Notes: generated from the sequence alone by a model not told the origin. Positions 9,082 to 17,901 are shown, counted from the first letter of the stretch. The stretch: DNA of 64,000 nt from Janthinobacterium sp. 64 (GCF_002813325.1 NZ_PHUG01000001.1:248001-312000), one strand, 5' to 3'. Made by a program: numbers and translations.

Positions 9082-9286
9082 GTAGTGAAAACTGTTGTGC
9101 AATTATTGATTTCACCCTGGAAACTTCGTATTATTTCAGCAAGATTGGCAGCCATGGCCCGGCAGGCGCCGCGCGCTTCGTCGTTGATGCCTGCCGCTTC
9201 GTGCTTCGTCGCCCCGCGCTATGCCCTGTACCTAGCGCGCCGTAGACTGCGTTCATGCCTGATTGACACGACAAGGAGAACGCAGC

Positions 9287-10531
9287 ATGTGGAAAAAATT
9301 TGCCGGATGGTATCGCTGTTACGACGATGAAACGCTCAGGGTGCTCGCGCATCCGGACACGGCGGCCCAGGTCCCGCAGGGCTGGCGGCGCTGGGTGGCG
9401 TTGCGGCTCGTGACTTTGACGCCGATTGAGCGCCAGCAATTCCATGCCTTCATGCTCAAGTACCGGGGCGCCGGCTTTTACCTGGCGGTGGCCAGGCTGG
9501 TGCTGTTGTTCAGCATCATCGGCGTCGTGCTGCATCTGCTGCTGCCCGACAAGGTGGGCTGGACCAAGGCCGTGGTGCTCAGCAATGTGTTGGGCCTGGC
9601 GATGGCCTGGGGCGTGCTGGGGGTCTGGTTCAATTACCGCAAGCTGGCGCAAAAGAAGTTCAAGACGCTGCTGTTGCTACTGCTGGCGCCGGCCCTGGGC
9701 GGTGTGGCGATCGGTGTGTTGCGCGCCATACTGGAAGGTCATGGTTCCATCGGCGTGGCCATTGAGCGCGGCGCGCGCGTGGGCGGCTGGGCGGCGCTCA
9801 CGGCCGGGCTGGTCTACATGGTGCCGATGACCATCGTGGCCATCTGGCGCAACCGCCAGTACGAGGCGCTGGCCCTGCAGCTGCAGCAGGATGCCGAGCG
9901 CGACCGCCTGGCGCGCGAACTGAGCGAATCGCAGCTGCGCCTGCTGCGCGCGCAGATCGAACCGCATTTCCTGTTCAATACCCTGGGCGCCGTGCAGCAG
10001 CTGGCCGAGCAGGGAGCCAGCGGGGCAGCGCAGGCGGCTGCGCTGACGGCCAACCTGATCGCCTTTTTGCGCGCCAGCCTGGCCGAGATGCGCGCCGACC
10101 AGGTGCCGCTGCAAACGGAATTTGACGTGGTGCAAGCGTATCTGCAAGTGATGCAGGTACGCATGGGCGCGCGCCTGTCCTTCCGGCTGGACTTGTCGCC
10201 CGGCCTGGCGCAGATACAGGTGCCCAGCATGATCTTGCTGACCCTGGTGGAAAATGCCATCAAGCATGGCATCGAACCATCGCTGCGGGGCGGCGAGATC
10301 GTCGTCTCGGCCGTGCTGGACGCGGAAGGCGCCATGCGCTTGCGCGTGCAGGATACCGGCGTGGGCCTGGGCGCTGGAGGCGCGCCCGGGGGCGGCCTGG
10401 GCCTGGAGAATGTGCGCCGCCGGCTGCAGCTGGCCGCGGCCGCTGCCAGTCTGCAGGTGCAAAATGGCGAGGAGGAGGGTGTGCTTGCCGAGATCGTATT
10501 GCCGATGAATACCAAGGAACTTGCCGCATGA
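9287..10531 (+). CDS. LytS/YehU-type sensor histidine kinase
   Basis: This 414-residue membrane kinase is of the His_kinase (PF06580) class. After a cytoplasmic N-terminus it has about four hydrophobic segments between residues 60 and 185, then a short coiled region. The phospho-acceptor box is RAQIEPHFLFNTLGA, with the histidine near residue 226. The ATP-binding N box is VENAIKHGIEPS and the G box is DTGVGLG plus GGLGLENVRRRL. The start at 9287 is supported by AAGGAG at 9273-9278. Its stop overlaps the response regulator start (ATGA), so the two form one operon and a cognate pair. The signal is unknown. Confidence 0.92.
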   Translation: MWKKFAGWYRCYDDETLRVLAHPDTAAQVPQGWRRWVALRLVTLTPIERQQFHAFMLKYRGAGFYLAVARLVLLFSIIGVVLHLLLPDKVGWTKAVVLSNVLGLAMAWGVLGVWFNYRKLAQKKFKTLLLLLLAPALGGVAIGVLRAILEGHGSIGVAIERGARVGGWAALTAGLVYMVPMTIVAIWRNRQYEALALQLQQDAERDRLARELSESQLRLLRAQIEPHFLFNTLGAVQQLAEQGASGAAQAAALTANLIAFLRASLAEMRADQVPLQTEFDVVQAYLQVMQVRMGARLSFRLDLSPGLAQIQVPSMILLTLVENAIKHGIEPSLRGGEIVVSAVLDAEGAMRLRVQDTGVGLGAGGAPGGGLGLENVRRRLQLAAAAASLQVQNGEEEGVLAEIVLPMNTKELAA

Positions 10532-11277
10532 ACACTACCATCCTGATCGCCGAAGACGAACCGCTGATGCGCGAGCGCCTGCAAATGCTGCTGGCGCAAG
10601 CCTGGCCCGAGGCGCGCATCGTGCTGGTGGCGGAAAACGGCAACGACGCCTGGGACGGTTTCCTTGAGCACGAGCCGGACGTGGTCTTCCTCGACATCCG
10701 CATGCCGGGCCTGTCGGGCCTGGAAGTGGCCGAGCGCATCGGCAAGCGTGCCCACGTGGTGTTCGTCACGGCCTACGACCAGTACGCCGTCGATGCGTTT
10801 GACGCGGGCGCCGTCGATTACCTGTTGAAGCCCGTGCAGGCCGAGCGGCTGCAGCGGGCGCTGGCCCGGCTGCGCGACAAGCTCGGTGCGCAGCCGGCCG
10901 ACATGGCGAATTTATTGCAATCGCTGCGCGCCGCCTTGCCGGCAGCGCCGCGTGACAAGTTGAAATGGATCAAGGCCAGCGTGGGCAAGCAGATCCGCCT
11001 GATCGACATCGACGACGTGCTGTTCTTCCAGGCCGATACCAAATACACGCGCGTGGTGCTGGCCGGTTCGGAAGCGCTGGTGCGCACGCCGCTGAAGGAT
11101 TTGCTGGGTGGCCTCGATCCCGACCAGTTCTGGCAAATCCACCGCGGCACCATGGTCAACGTGAAAGCCATCGAGGCGGCCGAGCGCATCGACGCCGAGC
11201 GCATGCAGGTGCTGGTGCGCGGCAGCACGGAAAAGCTGCCCGTCAGCCGCACGTTTACGCATCTGTTTCGCGATTAG
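10528..11277 (+). CDS. LytTR-family response regulator
   Basis: This 249-residue protein has a receiver domain (about 1-120) with the phosphorylation site D56 in VVFLDIRMPG and the switch lysine in YLLKPVQAERL. A LytTR DNA-binding domain follows (about 145-249: LKWIKASVGKQIRLI, then FWQIHRGTMVNVKAI and LPVSRTF). It starts inside the stop of the kinase gene and is surely its partner. LytTR regulators bind direct repeats upstream of targets. No target is evident nearby. Confidence 0.93.
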   Translation: MNTTILIAEDEPLMRERLQMLLAQAWPEARIVLVAENGNDAWDGFLEHEPDVVFLDIRMPGLSGLEVAERIGKRAHVVFVTAYDQYAVDAFDAGAVDYLLKPVQAERLQRALARLRDKLGAQPADMANLLQSLRAALPAAPRDKLKWIKASVGKQIRLIDIDDVLFFQADTKYTRVVLAGSEALVRTPLKDLLGGLDPDQFWQIHRGTMVNVKAIEAAERIDAERMQVLVRGSTEKLPVSRTFTHLFRD

Positions 11278-11300
11278 CGTGCAAGGCAAACGCCGCGCGC

Positions 11301-11519
11301 TTACTGGATCTTGGCGATCGACACTTCCGTCGACTTGACCAGGGCGATGACCTCGCTGCCCACCTTCAAGTCCAGGTCCTTGATCGAGCGCGAGGTGATC
11401 ACCGACGTGACGATGCCGTGCGGCGTTTCCACGTCCACTTCCGAGACCACGGGGCCAAAGATGATTTCCTTGATCTTGCCACGAAACTGGTTGCGTACAT
11501 TCACTTCCGAGATAGCCAT
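11301..11519 (-). CDS. Small molybdate-binding (Mop/TOBE-type) protein
   Basis: This 72-residue protein is a single TOBE/Mop domain: NQFRGKIKEIIFGPVVSEVDVET, then GIVTSVITSRSIKDLDLKVGSEVIALVKSTEVSIAK (each split here only by residue HGI context). Such molbindins assemble into small oligomers that store molybdate or related oxyanions in the cytoplasm. The start at 11519 has AAAGGAAAT just upstream and begins the domain; the longer open frame to 11645 has no domain content. It stands alone and convergent to the response regulator. No mod transport genes are in the window. Confidence 0.85.
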   Translation of the reverse strand: MAISEVNVRNQFRGKIKEIIFGPVVSEVDVETPHGIVTSVITSRSIKDLDLKVGSEVIALVKSTEVSIAKIQ

Positions 11520-11655
11520 GATATTTCCTTTGTGCCCGTAAAACGCCGTGCGGCGCGACATCGACAGAGTACGGCGTGCACACGCTGTTGACCACGAATC
11601 GATGCGCATATGGTTATGCAAAAGTTTTCTTGGCACAAAGCGCAATCAACTGGCG

Positions 11656-11673
11656 CGGAACTATTCTTGCCGT
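11656..11673 (+). promoter_or_regulatory. Sigma-54-type -24/-12 promoter candidate for the LuxR-type gene
   Basis: GG at 11657-11658 and GC at 11669-11670, within TTGC, are 12 bases apart. The block CTATTCTTGCCGT (11661-11673) is identical to the one at 9071-9083. A 5-4-5 inverted repeat, GCATA-TGGT-TATGC, lies at 11606-11619 upstream. The gene starts 58 bases after the block. Confidence 0.38.
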
Positions 11674-11730
11674 CCTTTGTCTGAGCTTCCTGACGCGCCG
11701 TCTTGTCATGCTGCGCCGGCAGGAGGAGGG

Positions 11731-12879
11731 ATGAATCAGGTAGACGCCGACTCGGTCATCGCCGCCTTTTACCGGGCGGCATTGGATCCGTTGCAGTGGG
11801 GCATAGCCATGCGCGCGTTCGCCAGCCTGGCAGGCGGCGACGTTGCTTGCTGTTTCCTGAAAGCGGAAGCGGAGATGGTGCCGTCGCGGGCCTGTGTCAC
11901 GGGGCTGGACGAGCAAGCGTGGGAGCACGGTTATCGCCGCTACTATCACACGCTCGATCCCGGCTATGCGGTCCTCACGCGCGCGCCGCCTGGGCGCATG
12001 CACTTGATGCAAGACTATTTCAGCGACCAGGCCGTGGCGCGCAGCGAGTATTTCCAGGATTTCTATTTGCGCGCGGGCGTGCGCTATTCATGCAGCGGCG
12101 TGGTGCGCGACAACGGCGCGCTCACCATCCTGTCCGCGCACCGCACCGCCGGCCAAGGTCCCTATGATCGGAACACGCGCAGCCAGCTGCAGCGCGTGCT
12201 CGATCATTTGCCGAATGTGTTTCGCCTGCGCGATACGGCTCAGCAAGCCCAGGTGCATGGCGCGCTGGCCTGGGAGGCACTTGATGCCTTGCCGCGCGCC
12301 ATCTTGCTGGTCGACGCCTGCCTGCGGCTGGTCTTCATGAACCTGGCGGCGCAGCGGCTGCTGGCGGCCGCGCCTCAGGCACACCCCTTGATTGCCTTGC
12401 GCGGCGGCGGGGTGCAGGTGCGCGCCAGTTTGCTGCAACAGCAACTGGCGCAGCGCGTGCGGCAAGCCTGCGTCGGACTGGCGTGCCACCGTCCCGCTCC
12501 CTTGTATGCCTGCGATGAAGATGGCCGGCCGGCGCTGGAAATCGGCATACTGCCGTTGCCTGTGCGCATAGGGCAGGGCGGCGTGGGCGAGGCAGCGGTG
12601 ATGGCCATGCTGTCCTTGCGGCCGCTGTTCCGGGTGGGGCGGCTGCATTGGCCGGGGCCGGCCGAGCGGCCATGTGGCCTGACGCGGGCCGAGTGGTCGC
12701 TGGCGCTGGCGCTGGCCGATGGCATGGAGCCTGCCGAGTACGCGCGGCAGAAGGGCGTGCGCATCAGTACCGTACGCAGCCAGATCCAGGCCATCCTGGC
12801 CAAGACGGGTACGCGCCGCAGCAGCGAGATCGCCAGCCTGTTCAGCGCGCTGGAGTGGGACGCCGGCGCGGCGCCATAA
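11731..12879 (+). CDS. LuxR-type helix-turn-helix regulator
   Basis: This 382-residue protein has a C-terminal LuxR/FixJ-like DNA-binding domain (about residues 312-375). Its segments are LTRAEWSLALALADGMEPAEY, then STVRSQIQAILAKTGTRRSSEIA, with the usual recognition helix. The N-terminal two thirds hold no named domain I can assign with confidence; the middle (WEALDALPRAILLVDACLRL) looks like a PAS segment. The start is fixed by AGGAGGAGGG at 11721-11730. An in-frame upstream extension to 11548 overlaps the putative promoter and is not used. No receiver domain is present, so it likely senses a ligand directly. The target is unknown. Confidence 0.83.
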   Translation: MNQVDADSVIAAFYRAALDPLQWGIAMRAFASLAGGDVACCFLKAEAEMVPSRACVTGLDEQAWEHGYRRYYHTLDPGYAVLTRAPPGRMHLMQDYFSDQAVARSEYFQDFYLRAGVRYSCSGVVRDNGALTILSAHRTAGQGPYDRNTRSQLQRVLDHLPNVFRLRDTAQQAQVHGALAWEALDALPRAILLVDACLRLVFMNLAAQRLLAAAPQAHPLIALRGGGVQVRASLLQQQLAQRVRQACVGLACHRPAPLYACDEDGRPALEIGILPLPVRIGQGGVGEAAVMAMLSLRPLFRVGRLHWPGPAERPCGLTRAEWSLALALADGMEPAEYARQKGVRISTVRSQIQAILAKTGTRRSSEIASLFSALEWDAGAAP

Positions 12880-12902
12880 AAAAACCGGGACAAGTCCCGG
12901 TT
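12878..12902 (-). terminator. Rho-independent terminator of the sulfate-binding protein gene
   Basis: The inverted repeat AACCGGGA-CAAG-TCCCGGTT (12883-12902) is followed on the minus strand by seven T residues. It lies 20 bases beyond the sbp stop and overlaps the end of the converging LuxR-type gene. Confidence 0.88.
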
Positions 12903-12922
12903 GTTGCTTGATGCAGATCAGA

Positions 12923-13978
12923 TTACTTCTGATAAATCTTGTCGAACTCGCCACCATCGTCAAAATGTTTCTTTTGCGCTTGTTTCCAGCCGCCAAAGAC
13001 GTCATCGATGGTAAACAGGCTGATCGGCTTGAAGCTGGCCGCGTATTTCTTCGCTACCGCAGCCGAGCGGGGACGCAGGTAGTGCTTGGCGACCAGTTCC
13101 TGTCCCGCTTCCGAGTACAGGTATTGCAGGTAGGCCGTGGCTTCCTTGCGCACGCCGCGGCGGTCGACCACCTTGTCGACGACGGCCACGGGCGACTCGG
13201 CCAGGATGGAGATGCTTGGATACACCACTTCGAAGTTGTCGCCGAATTCGGCGCGCACCAGTTGCACTTCATTTTCAAACGTCACCAGCACGTCGCCGAT
13301 TTCACGCTGGGTAAATGTGGTGGTGGCGCCGCGGCCGCCGCCGTCGAGCACGGGCACGTTCTTGAACAGCTTGGTCACCAGGTCGCGCGCCTGCGCTTCG
13401 CTGCCGCCTTTTTTCACGGCATAGCCCCAGGCCGCCAGGTAGGTGTAGCGGCCGTTGCCCGAGGTTTTCGGGTTCGGCACGATGACCTTGATGCCGGGCT
13501 TGGCCAGGTCGTCCCAATCCTTGATGTGTTTCGGGTTGCCTTTGCGCACCAGGTACACCATGGTCGAGTAGAACGGCGCCGCATTGTTCGGGAATTTCTT
13601 GGCCCAGTCGGCCACCACCAGGCCGCGGTCGACGAGGATATCGATGTCATTGGCCTGGTTCATGGTCACGACGGACGCTTCCAGGCCATCGGCGACGGAG
13701 CGCGCCTGCTTGCTGGAACCGCCGTGCGACTGCTTGATGGTGATGGTTTCGCCTGTTTTGGCTTTCCAATCAGCAATAAACGCGGGATTCACATCCTTGA
13801 ACAATTCGCGCATCACGTCGTAGGACGCGTTCAGCAAGACCACGGGTTCGGCGGCACTGGCGGCCATTGGCAGGCTCATGGCGGCAGCGGAAGCGGCCAG
13901 GGCGCTGGCCAGGAACCAGCGGCGCGAGCGTTGGGTGAGCGCTGCTGCGGCAGTCGATACGGCGTTGGAATGGGTCAT
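12923..13978 (-). CDS. sbp: Periplasmic sulfate-binding protein
   Basis: This 351-residue extracellular solute-binding protein captures sulfate (or thiosulfate) for a CysTWA-type ABC importer. The signature LLNASYDVMRELFKDVNPAF follows the signal peptide. Further sulfate-binding blocks are QSHGGSSKQARSVADGLEA, NPKTSGNGRYTYLAAWGYA and FTQREIGDVLVTFENE. The N-terminus has RSRRWFLASALA before the hydrophobic stretch, which resembles a twin-arginine signal although Sec export is also possible. No permease or ATPase genes adjoin it, so the partner importer is elsewhere. Palindromes at 14004-14031 lie just upstream. Confidence 0.93.
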   Translation of the reverse strand: MTHSNAVSTAAAALTQRSRRWFLASALAASAAAMSLPMAASAAEPVVLLNASYDVMRELFKDVNPAFIADWKAKTGETITIKQSHGGSSKQARSVADGLEASVVTMNQANDIDILVDRGLVVADWAKKFPNNAAPFYSTMVYLVRKGNPKHIKDWDDLAKPGIKVIVPNPKTSGNGRYTYLAAWGYAVKKGGSEAQARDLVTKLFKNVPVLDGGGRGATTTFTQREIGDVLVTFENEVQLVRAEFGDNFEVVYPSISILAESPVAVVDKVVDRRGVRKEATAYLQYLYSEAGQELVAKHYLRPRSAAVAKKYAASFKPISLFTIDDVFGGWKQAQKKHFDDGGEFDKIYQK

Positions 13979-14003
13979 GTTGAACTCTTGTTGTGAGAAT
14001 AGA

Positions 14004-14031
14004 TAGACATAGTCTAAAATTCCGGCCGGAA
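14004..14031. promoter_or_regulatory. Palindromes in the sbp upstream region
   Basis: TAGAC-ATA-GTCTA (14004-14016) and the perfect 12-base palindrome TTCCGGCCGGAA (14020-14031) sit 25-55 bases before the sbp start, where an operator would be expected. CysB/Cbl-type control would be natural for a sulfate-binding protein but no clear consensus is seen. The remainder of the 301-base gap (13979-14279) contains nothing I can assign. Confidence 0.35.
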
Positions 14032-14279
14032 AAGAAACGAATTTTTCGTAATATGCTTAGACTCGATTCCCGTTTGCGCTGAAAAACAGATATCGATTTC
14101 TGGAAACATTCGTGGGCAAGGCGCGCATCAGCACTTAGTCTGCAGGCATCGCGCCATAGGCAAAACCGGCCCGTGGCGTGCGGCAAAAAACCCGAAAGCG
14201 CCGCTTGGTGTATAGTCGAATCGCGCGATACAGGGGTAAAACCGTCTGCATCGGCAACTGGAATATTTTGTGAGCGTAC

Positions 14280-14810
14280 ATGAGTCTTGAAATTCGTATT
14301 GCAACATCGACCGACGCTTTCGAGGCGTGCAACGTATTACGACGCTCCATCGTCGAATGCTGCAGCCTCGATCATCGGGACGATCCGGCCATCCTGGAAG
14401 CCTGGCTGGGCAATAAAACACCGCAGATGGTGGCGTGCTGGTTTGCGTCGCCTACCAATTTTTCGCTGGTCGCAGTCGAGCAGGGCGCCGTCGTCGGCGT
14501 CGGCTTGCTGACGCGCGCCGGCAAGCTGGCCCTGTGCTACCTGCTGCCCGAGGCGCAAGGCCAGGGAGGCGGCAAGGCCTTGGTGGAACAGCTGGAAGCG
14601 CAGGCGCGCGAGTGGGGCATCAAGGCCCTGCAACTGCACAGCACGGCGACGAGCCAGGCCTTTTTCGTCAGGCAGGGATATCTTGAGGCGGGCAATGTGC
14701 GCTCGCCGTATGGCGTGGAAACGGTTTTTTGCTGGAAACAGATTGACCCCGCAGGGATCGCCAGCGGCGACCCCAAGCGCAAGCGCTTTTGCAACTGCAA
14801 TTCGGCCTGA
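14280..14810 (+). CDS. GNAT-family N-acetyltransferase
   Basis: This 176-residue GNAT-fold enzyme transfers an acetyl group from acetyl-CoA. The core is recognisable: an N-terminal strand LEIRIATSTDAFEACNVLR, the central VAVEQGAVVGVGLLT strand pair, the acetyl-CoA pyrophosphate loop LPEAQGQGGGKALVEQLE (Q/GxGxG/A type) and the closing FFVRQGYLEAG motif. The acceptor substrate cannot be told. It stands alone between two minus-strand genes. Confidence 0.86.
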   Translation: MSLEIRIATSTDAFEACNVLRRSIVECCSLDHRDDPAILEAWLGNKTPQMVACWFASPTNFSLVAVEQGAVVGVGLLTRAGKLALCYLLPEAQGQGGGKALVEQLEAQAREWGIKALQLHSTATSQAFFVRQGYLEAGNVRSPYGVETVFCWKQIDPAGIASGDPKRKRFCNCNSA

Positions 14811-14878
14811 TGGCTATCCTGCATTTCAGCCCGCCCATCCGGCAGCGGGCCTTTCCCTCATTTTGAAATTTTTTTCTT

Positions 14879-15697
14879 TCAGTAACTGATCTGGATATAT
14901 ATGCATATGCCTTGCGGCGCTGCATCGTTTGCCGGTAGCAAGGTGCCGCCGGCAAACAGTTTCAGTTCGCCCCGTGCGAACGCCAGCCACTGCTCGTTTT
15001 GCGTCAGCGGATGCGTGGCGATGACGGCGATGCGGTCGTCCAGGTGATTGTGCTGGCGAAAGTCGATGCTGCGCTCGCAGTCGATTAGTTGTGCCACGGA
15101 AAACGGGTATTCGCGTATCACGTAATGCAAATGCGTGGAACAGTGGGCAAACAGCAGTTCGCCATCCGACAGGATGAAATTGAAAGTGCCATGCGCGGCA
15201 ATCTCGCCCGCCACCTCGGCGATGGCGGCGCGCAAGTCGGCGCGCGCCGGCTCACCTGCGGGAAACTGTGTGCGCAAGCGGGCCAGCAGGTGGCAGAAGG
15301 CCTTTTCGCTGTCCGTGTCGCCGCTGGCGCGGTAGTAGGCATTGGCGGGCGCGCGCCAGGTTTTCAAGTCGCCATTGTGGGCAAACGACCAGGTCTTGCC
15401 CCACAGATCGCGGGCAAACGGATGGGTGTTTTCCGGGGCGATGCGGCCCTGCGTGGCCTTGCGGATGTGCGCGACGATGTTTTTCGCCTTCACGGGATGC
15501 TGTTGCACCTGGGCCGCCAGCGGTGAATCGATGGCAGCCAGGTGATCCGTCAGCAAGGTGCAGCCGCGACTGGAATGATAGGCGATGCCCCAGCCGTCGC
15601 GGTGCTCGTCCGTGCGTCCGCCCCGTTCGGCAAAGCCGGCAAAGGAAAATCCCAGCGCGGCCGGTTTGCTGCTGTTCATTGCGAGTAACTGGCACAT
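14879..15697 (-). CDS. Class II glutamine amidotransferase (YafJ-like)
   Basis: This 272-residue Ntn-hydrolase has Cys2 as the catalytic nucleophile after removal of Met1 (MCQLLAMNSSKP). The glutaminase blocks are DGWGIAYHSS, NIVAHIRKATQG, ENTHPFARDLWGKTW and SFAHNGDL. It is a stand-alone glutaminase domain without a synthase domain, like E. coli YafJ, so the acceptor of the released ammonia is unknown. The start has GGAAGGGCCGCC directly upstream. Length fits the family. Confidence 0.9.
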   Translation of the reverse strand: MCQLLAMNSSKPAALGFSFAGFAERGGRTDEHRDGWGIAYHSSRGCTLLTDHLAAIDSPLAAQVQQHPVKAKNIVAHIRKATQGRIAPENTHPFARDLWGKTWSFAHNGDLKTWRAPANAYYRASGDTDSEKAFCHLLARLRTQFPAGEPARADLRAAIAEVAGEIAAHGTFNFILSDGELLFAHCSTHLHYVIREYPFSVAQLIDCERSIDFRQHNHLDDRIAVIATHPLTQNEQWLAFARGELKLFAGGTLLPANDAAPQGICIYIQISY

Positions 15698-15929
15698 GGC
15701 GGCCCTTCCTGATGGTATCGGTACCTGCCCACAGTAAAGGCGGGCTGCGGGGGCGGGAAGGAATGTTTCCGAGTATCGTTATGCGCTGGCCGTCGCACCT
15801 CTTATGTGCCGGGCGCATATCAAATGGCGAAACCATTCGTTCTCCTTTGTTTGACGCTGCCTTACTCTGCACACTTCGGCGCCGTCTTCCCCATGAAGGC
15901 AGCTGGCGCAGCCCGATGAAGGAGCACGT

Positions 15930-16766
15930 ATGCCATTTCCCGTCCTGAAAAATTACCTGGCCCGTTTGTCGCACCAAACCCAGGCCGGCACCAGCGTCTG
16001 GCTCGACGGGGAGGGCCGGGCGCTGGGGCGTTTCTTCAATTGCACCATGACCAGCGCTTTCCAGCCGCTGCGCGAACTGGACAGCGGCAAGCTGGTGGCG
16101 TTCGAGGGCCTGGCGCGCAGCGTGTCGAAGGCGGACGAGGGTTTGTCGCTGTGGCGCTTGCTCGATCACGCGGCCAGCGACGATGAATCGGTCGAGCTGG
16201 ACCGGCTGTGCCGTATGCTGCACGCCATCAATTTCTTTCGCCAGGGCGAAGCGGAGGAAGCCGACCTGTACCTGAACGTGCATGACCGCTTGCTGAGCGC
16301 CGTCAGCAGCAATCACGGCCACGCCTTTCAGCGCATCCTCGACGCGCTGGGCTTGCCCATCGAACGCATCGTGCTGCAATTGCCGACGGTCACGCCTAAC
16401 CAGGGCTGGCTGCTCAACTACGTGGCCGACAATTACCGGCGCAACGGTTTCCGCCTGGCCATCAACGTGGCCAGCGTGCAGGAGGCAACGGGCATGCTGG
16501 AGCGCTTGCACCCGCATGCGTTCAAGCTCGACGCGGGCAACCTCAGCGACGAGCAAGCCGTTGCCAGCTTCGTCACCGTGTGCCATGCGGCGAAAATCCG
16601 CGTCATTTTCAAGCGCCTCGACACGCCGGCCGCGCTGGCCGCGCTGCAGCGCATCGCCGCCATCACGGGCTTGCCCATCGTGGCCCAGGGTTATCTGCTC
16701 GACAAGCCATTGACGGCGCTGGCGCAGGCGAAAGGCGCGGGTGTTTCCGTCGCGGCTGCCGCCTGA
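15930..16766 (+). CDS. Degenerate EAL-domain protein, probably catalytically inactive
   Basis: This 278-residue protein has the EAL fold without the catalytic set. The signature E-A-L is E-G-L in VAFEGLARS (about residues 57-63). The D-D-F-G-T-G metal motif is replaced by AINVASVQEA (near residue 178), and the later catalytic lysine region reads HPHAFKLDAGNL, where only part of the motif is kept. YLNVHDRLL corresponds to the conserved N-x-S segment. It probably binds c-di-GMP or a protein partner without hydrolysing it, like YdiV or YcgF-type EAL proteins. YdiV controls flagella in enterobacteria, but no link is shown here. The gene stands alone, with GAAGGAG upstream. Confidence 0.8.
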   Translation: MPFPVLKNYLARLSHQTQAGTSVWLDGEGRALGRFFNCTMTSAFQPLRELDSGKLVAFEGLARSVSKADEGLSLWRLLDHAASDDESVELDRLCRMLHAINFFRQGEAEEADLYLNVHDRLLSAVSSNHGHAFQRILDALGLPIERIVLQLPTVTPNQGWLLNYVADNYRRNGFRLAINVASVQEATGMLERLHPHAFKLDAGNLSDEQAVASFVTVCHAAKIRVIFKRLDTPAALAALQRIAAITGLPIVAQGYLLDKPLTALAQAKGAGVSVAAAA

Positions 16767-16865
16767 CGCAAAATGCCTTGAAATGAGGGCGACACGATAG
16801 GCATTGAGGGTTTTTCTTCGCAGCACAATACGCTATAGTATTCCCATCGTTAAATTGGACTGACT

Positions 16866-17615
16866 ATGGCATCGCGCAGAAACTTTCTACACCACGGTAT
16901 GGGCCTGGCCGCGCTGGGCCTGGTAGCTACCCCGCTCATCGGCTGCGCCTCGCGCACGGCCGCTCCCGCCTCGGCTTCGGCCAGCGCCAGGCCGCGCGCG
17001 CCGCGCACGGCCGTGCCGCCGCAGCCGACGCAACTGGCCAGCATCGACCGCTCGGTCACGTCGCAGTCGCGCTCGGTCATCACGGAGATGGAACCGCCTC
17101 CCGACATCTTCGATGCGCAGGCGCTGGACCTGGAATTCTGGCTCAAGCCGCGCACCCTGGAAGTGGTGCGCCCGGCCAGCAATGAAAAAGCGAAATTGCT
17201 GTACTGGAAAGATGGCGAAGTCATCGATTCGGCCTACCAGGAACTGTGCCACTTGCTGCGCGACGTGAACGGCAAGAAGACGGCGCCCATCGACCCGAAA
17301 CTGCTGGAAACCCTGTGGGGAACGCAAGCGTTCGTGGCCCGCTACGGCATCGAACAACCGCTGGAGATTTTGTCGGGCTACCGCACGGCCGAATCGAACG
17401 GCAAGCTGCGCGAAGCGGGCGTGCCGGCCGCGCGCCAGTCGCTGCACATCTCGGGCCGCGCCGCCGACATCCGCGTGGCGAACCTGAACGCGGAAGTGCT
17501 CGGTTCGCTCGTGCGCAGCTTCAAGCAGGGCGGCGTGGGCTTCTATTACCGCAGCGGCCCGCGTGGCGGCTGGATCCATGCCGATACGGGATTGCAGCGC
17601 GTCTGGAAAGGCTAA
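16866..17615 (+). CDS. DUF882/YcbK-like M15 peptidase-fold lipoprotein
   Basis: This 249-residue exported protein begins with a twin-arginine signal, SRRNFLHHGMGLAALGLVA, merging into a lipobox-like LIGC, so it may be a Tat-exported lipoprotein. The C-terminal half is the peptidase_M15-like DUF882 domain: LEILSGYRTAESN, then SLHISGRAADIRV (H194 and D201 as H-x6-D zinc ligands) and GGWIHADTG (third ligand His, near 237). Related YcbK/MepK proteins cut peptidoglycan cross-links. Substrate specificity here is inferred only from the family. Confidence 0.88.
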   Translation: MASRRNFLHHGMGLAALGLVATPLIGCASRTAAPASASASARPRAPRTAVPPQPTQLASIDRSVTSQSRSVITEMEPPPDIFDAQALDLEFWLKPRTLEVVRPASNEKAKLLYWKDGEVIDSAYQELCHLLRDVNGKKTAPIDPKLLETLWGTQAFVARYGIEQPLEILSGYRTAESNGKLREAGVPAARQSLHISGRAADIRVANLNAEVLGSLVRSFKQGGVGFYYRSGPRGGWIHADTGLQRVWKG

Positions 17616-17697
17616 ACACCTGACCAAACCTCGCTTGGCGCGCTTCTCGGCCACAAATCACTGCCGCTCGCGACGGTTTTGCCAGGCGTTTGTTTGA

Positions 17698-17901
17698 TCA
17701 GTCATAGTGATACGGCGGTTCCGGCACGCTGTCGGCGTGGATCAGTTCCAGTTCATGCAGGCTGGCCGGGCGTTCCCACCAGATGCGCCAGCCGCGTTGC
17801 TGGTTTTCCAGCACTTCCGGGTGCGTCTGCAGATAGCCGTCGATAAAGCGGGTAAAGTCGGAAACGTAGCCGCTGCGGCGGTAAGTCAATCGATGGCGCA
17901 T
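17698..17901 (-). CDS. Small DUF3460-like protein
   Basis: This 67-residue protein resembles the betaproteobacterial DUF3460 family: YVSDFTRFIDGYLQTHPEV near the N-terminus, LENQQRGWRIWWERP in the middle, and a PEPPYHYD terminus where relatives end in PYVYQ-type tails. The function is unknown. The ATG is preceded by GGGAGC. It is divergent from a LysR gene. The family assignment comes from memory of the pattern and is not certain. Confidence 0.65.
   Translation of the reverse strand: MRHRLTYRRSGYVSDFTRFIDGYLQTHPEVLENQQRGWRIWWERPASLHELELIHADSVPEPPYHYD

Noticed and set aside
14828..14880. Possible terminator after the GNAT gene
   Set aside because: GCCCGC and GCGGGC can pair, but the loop is ten bases and no T-run follows directly.
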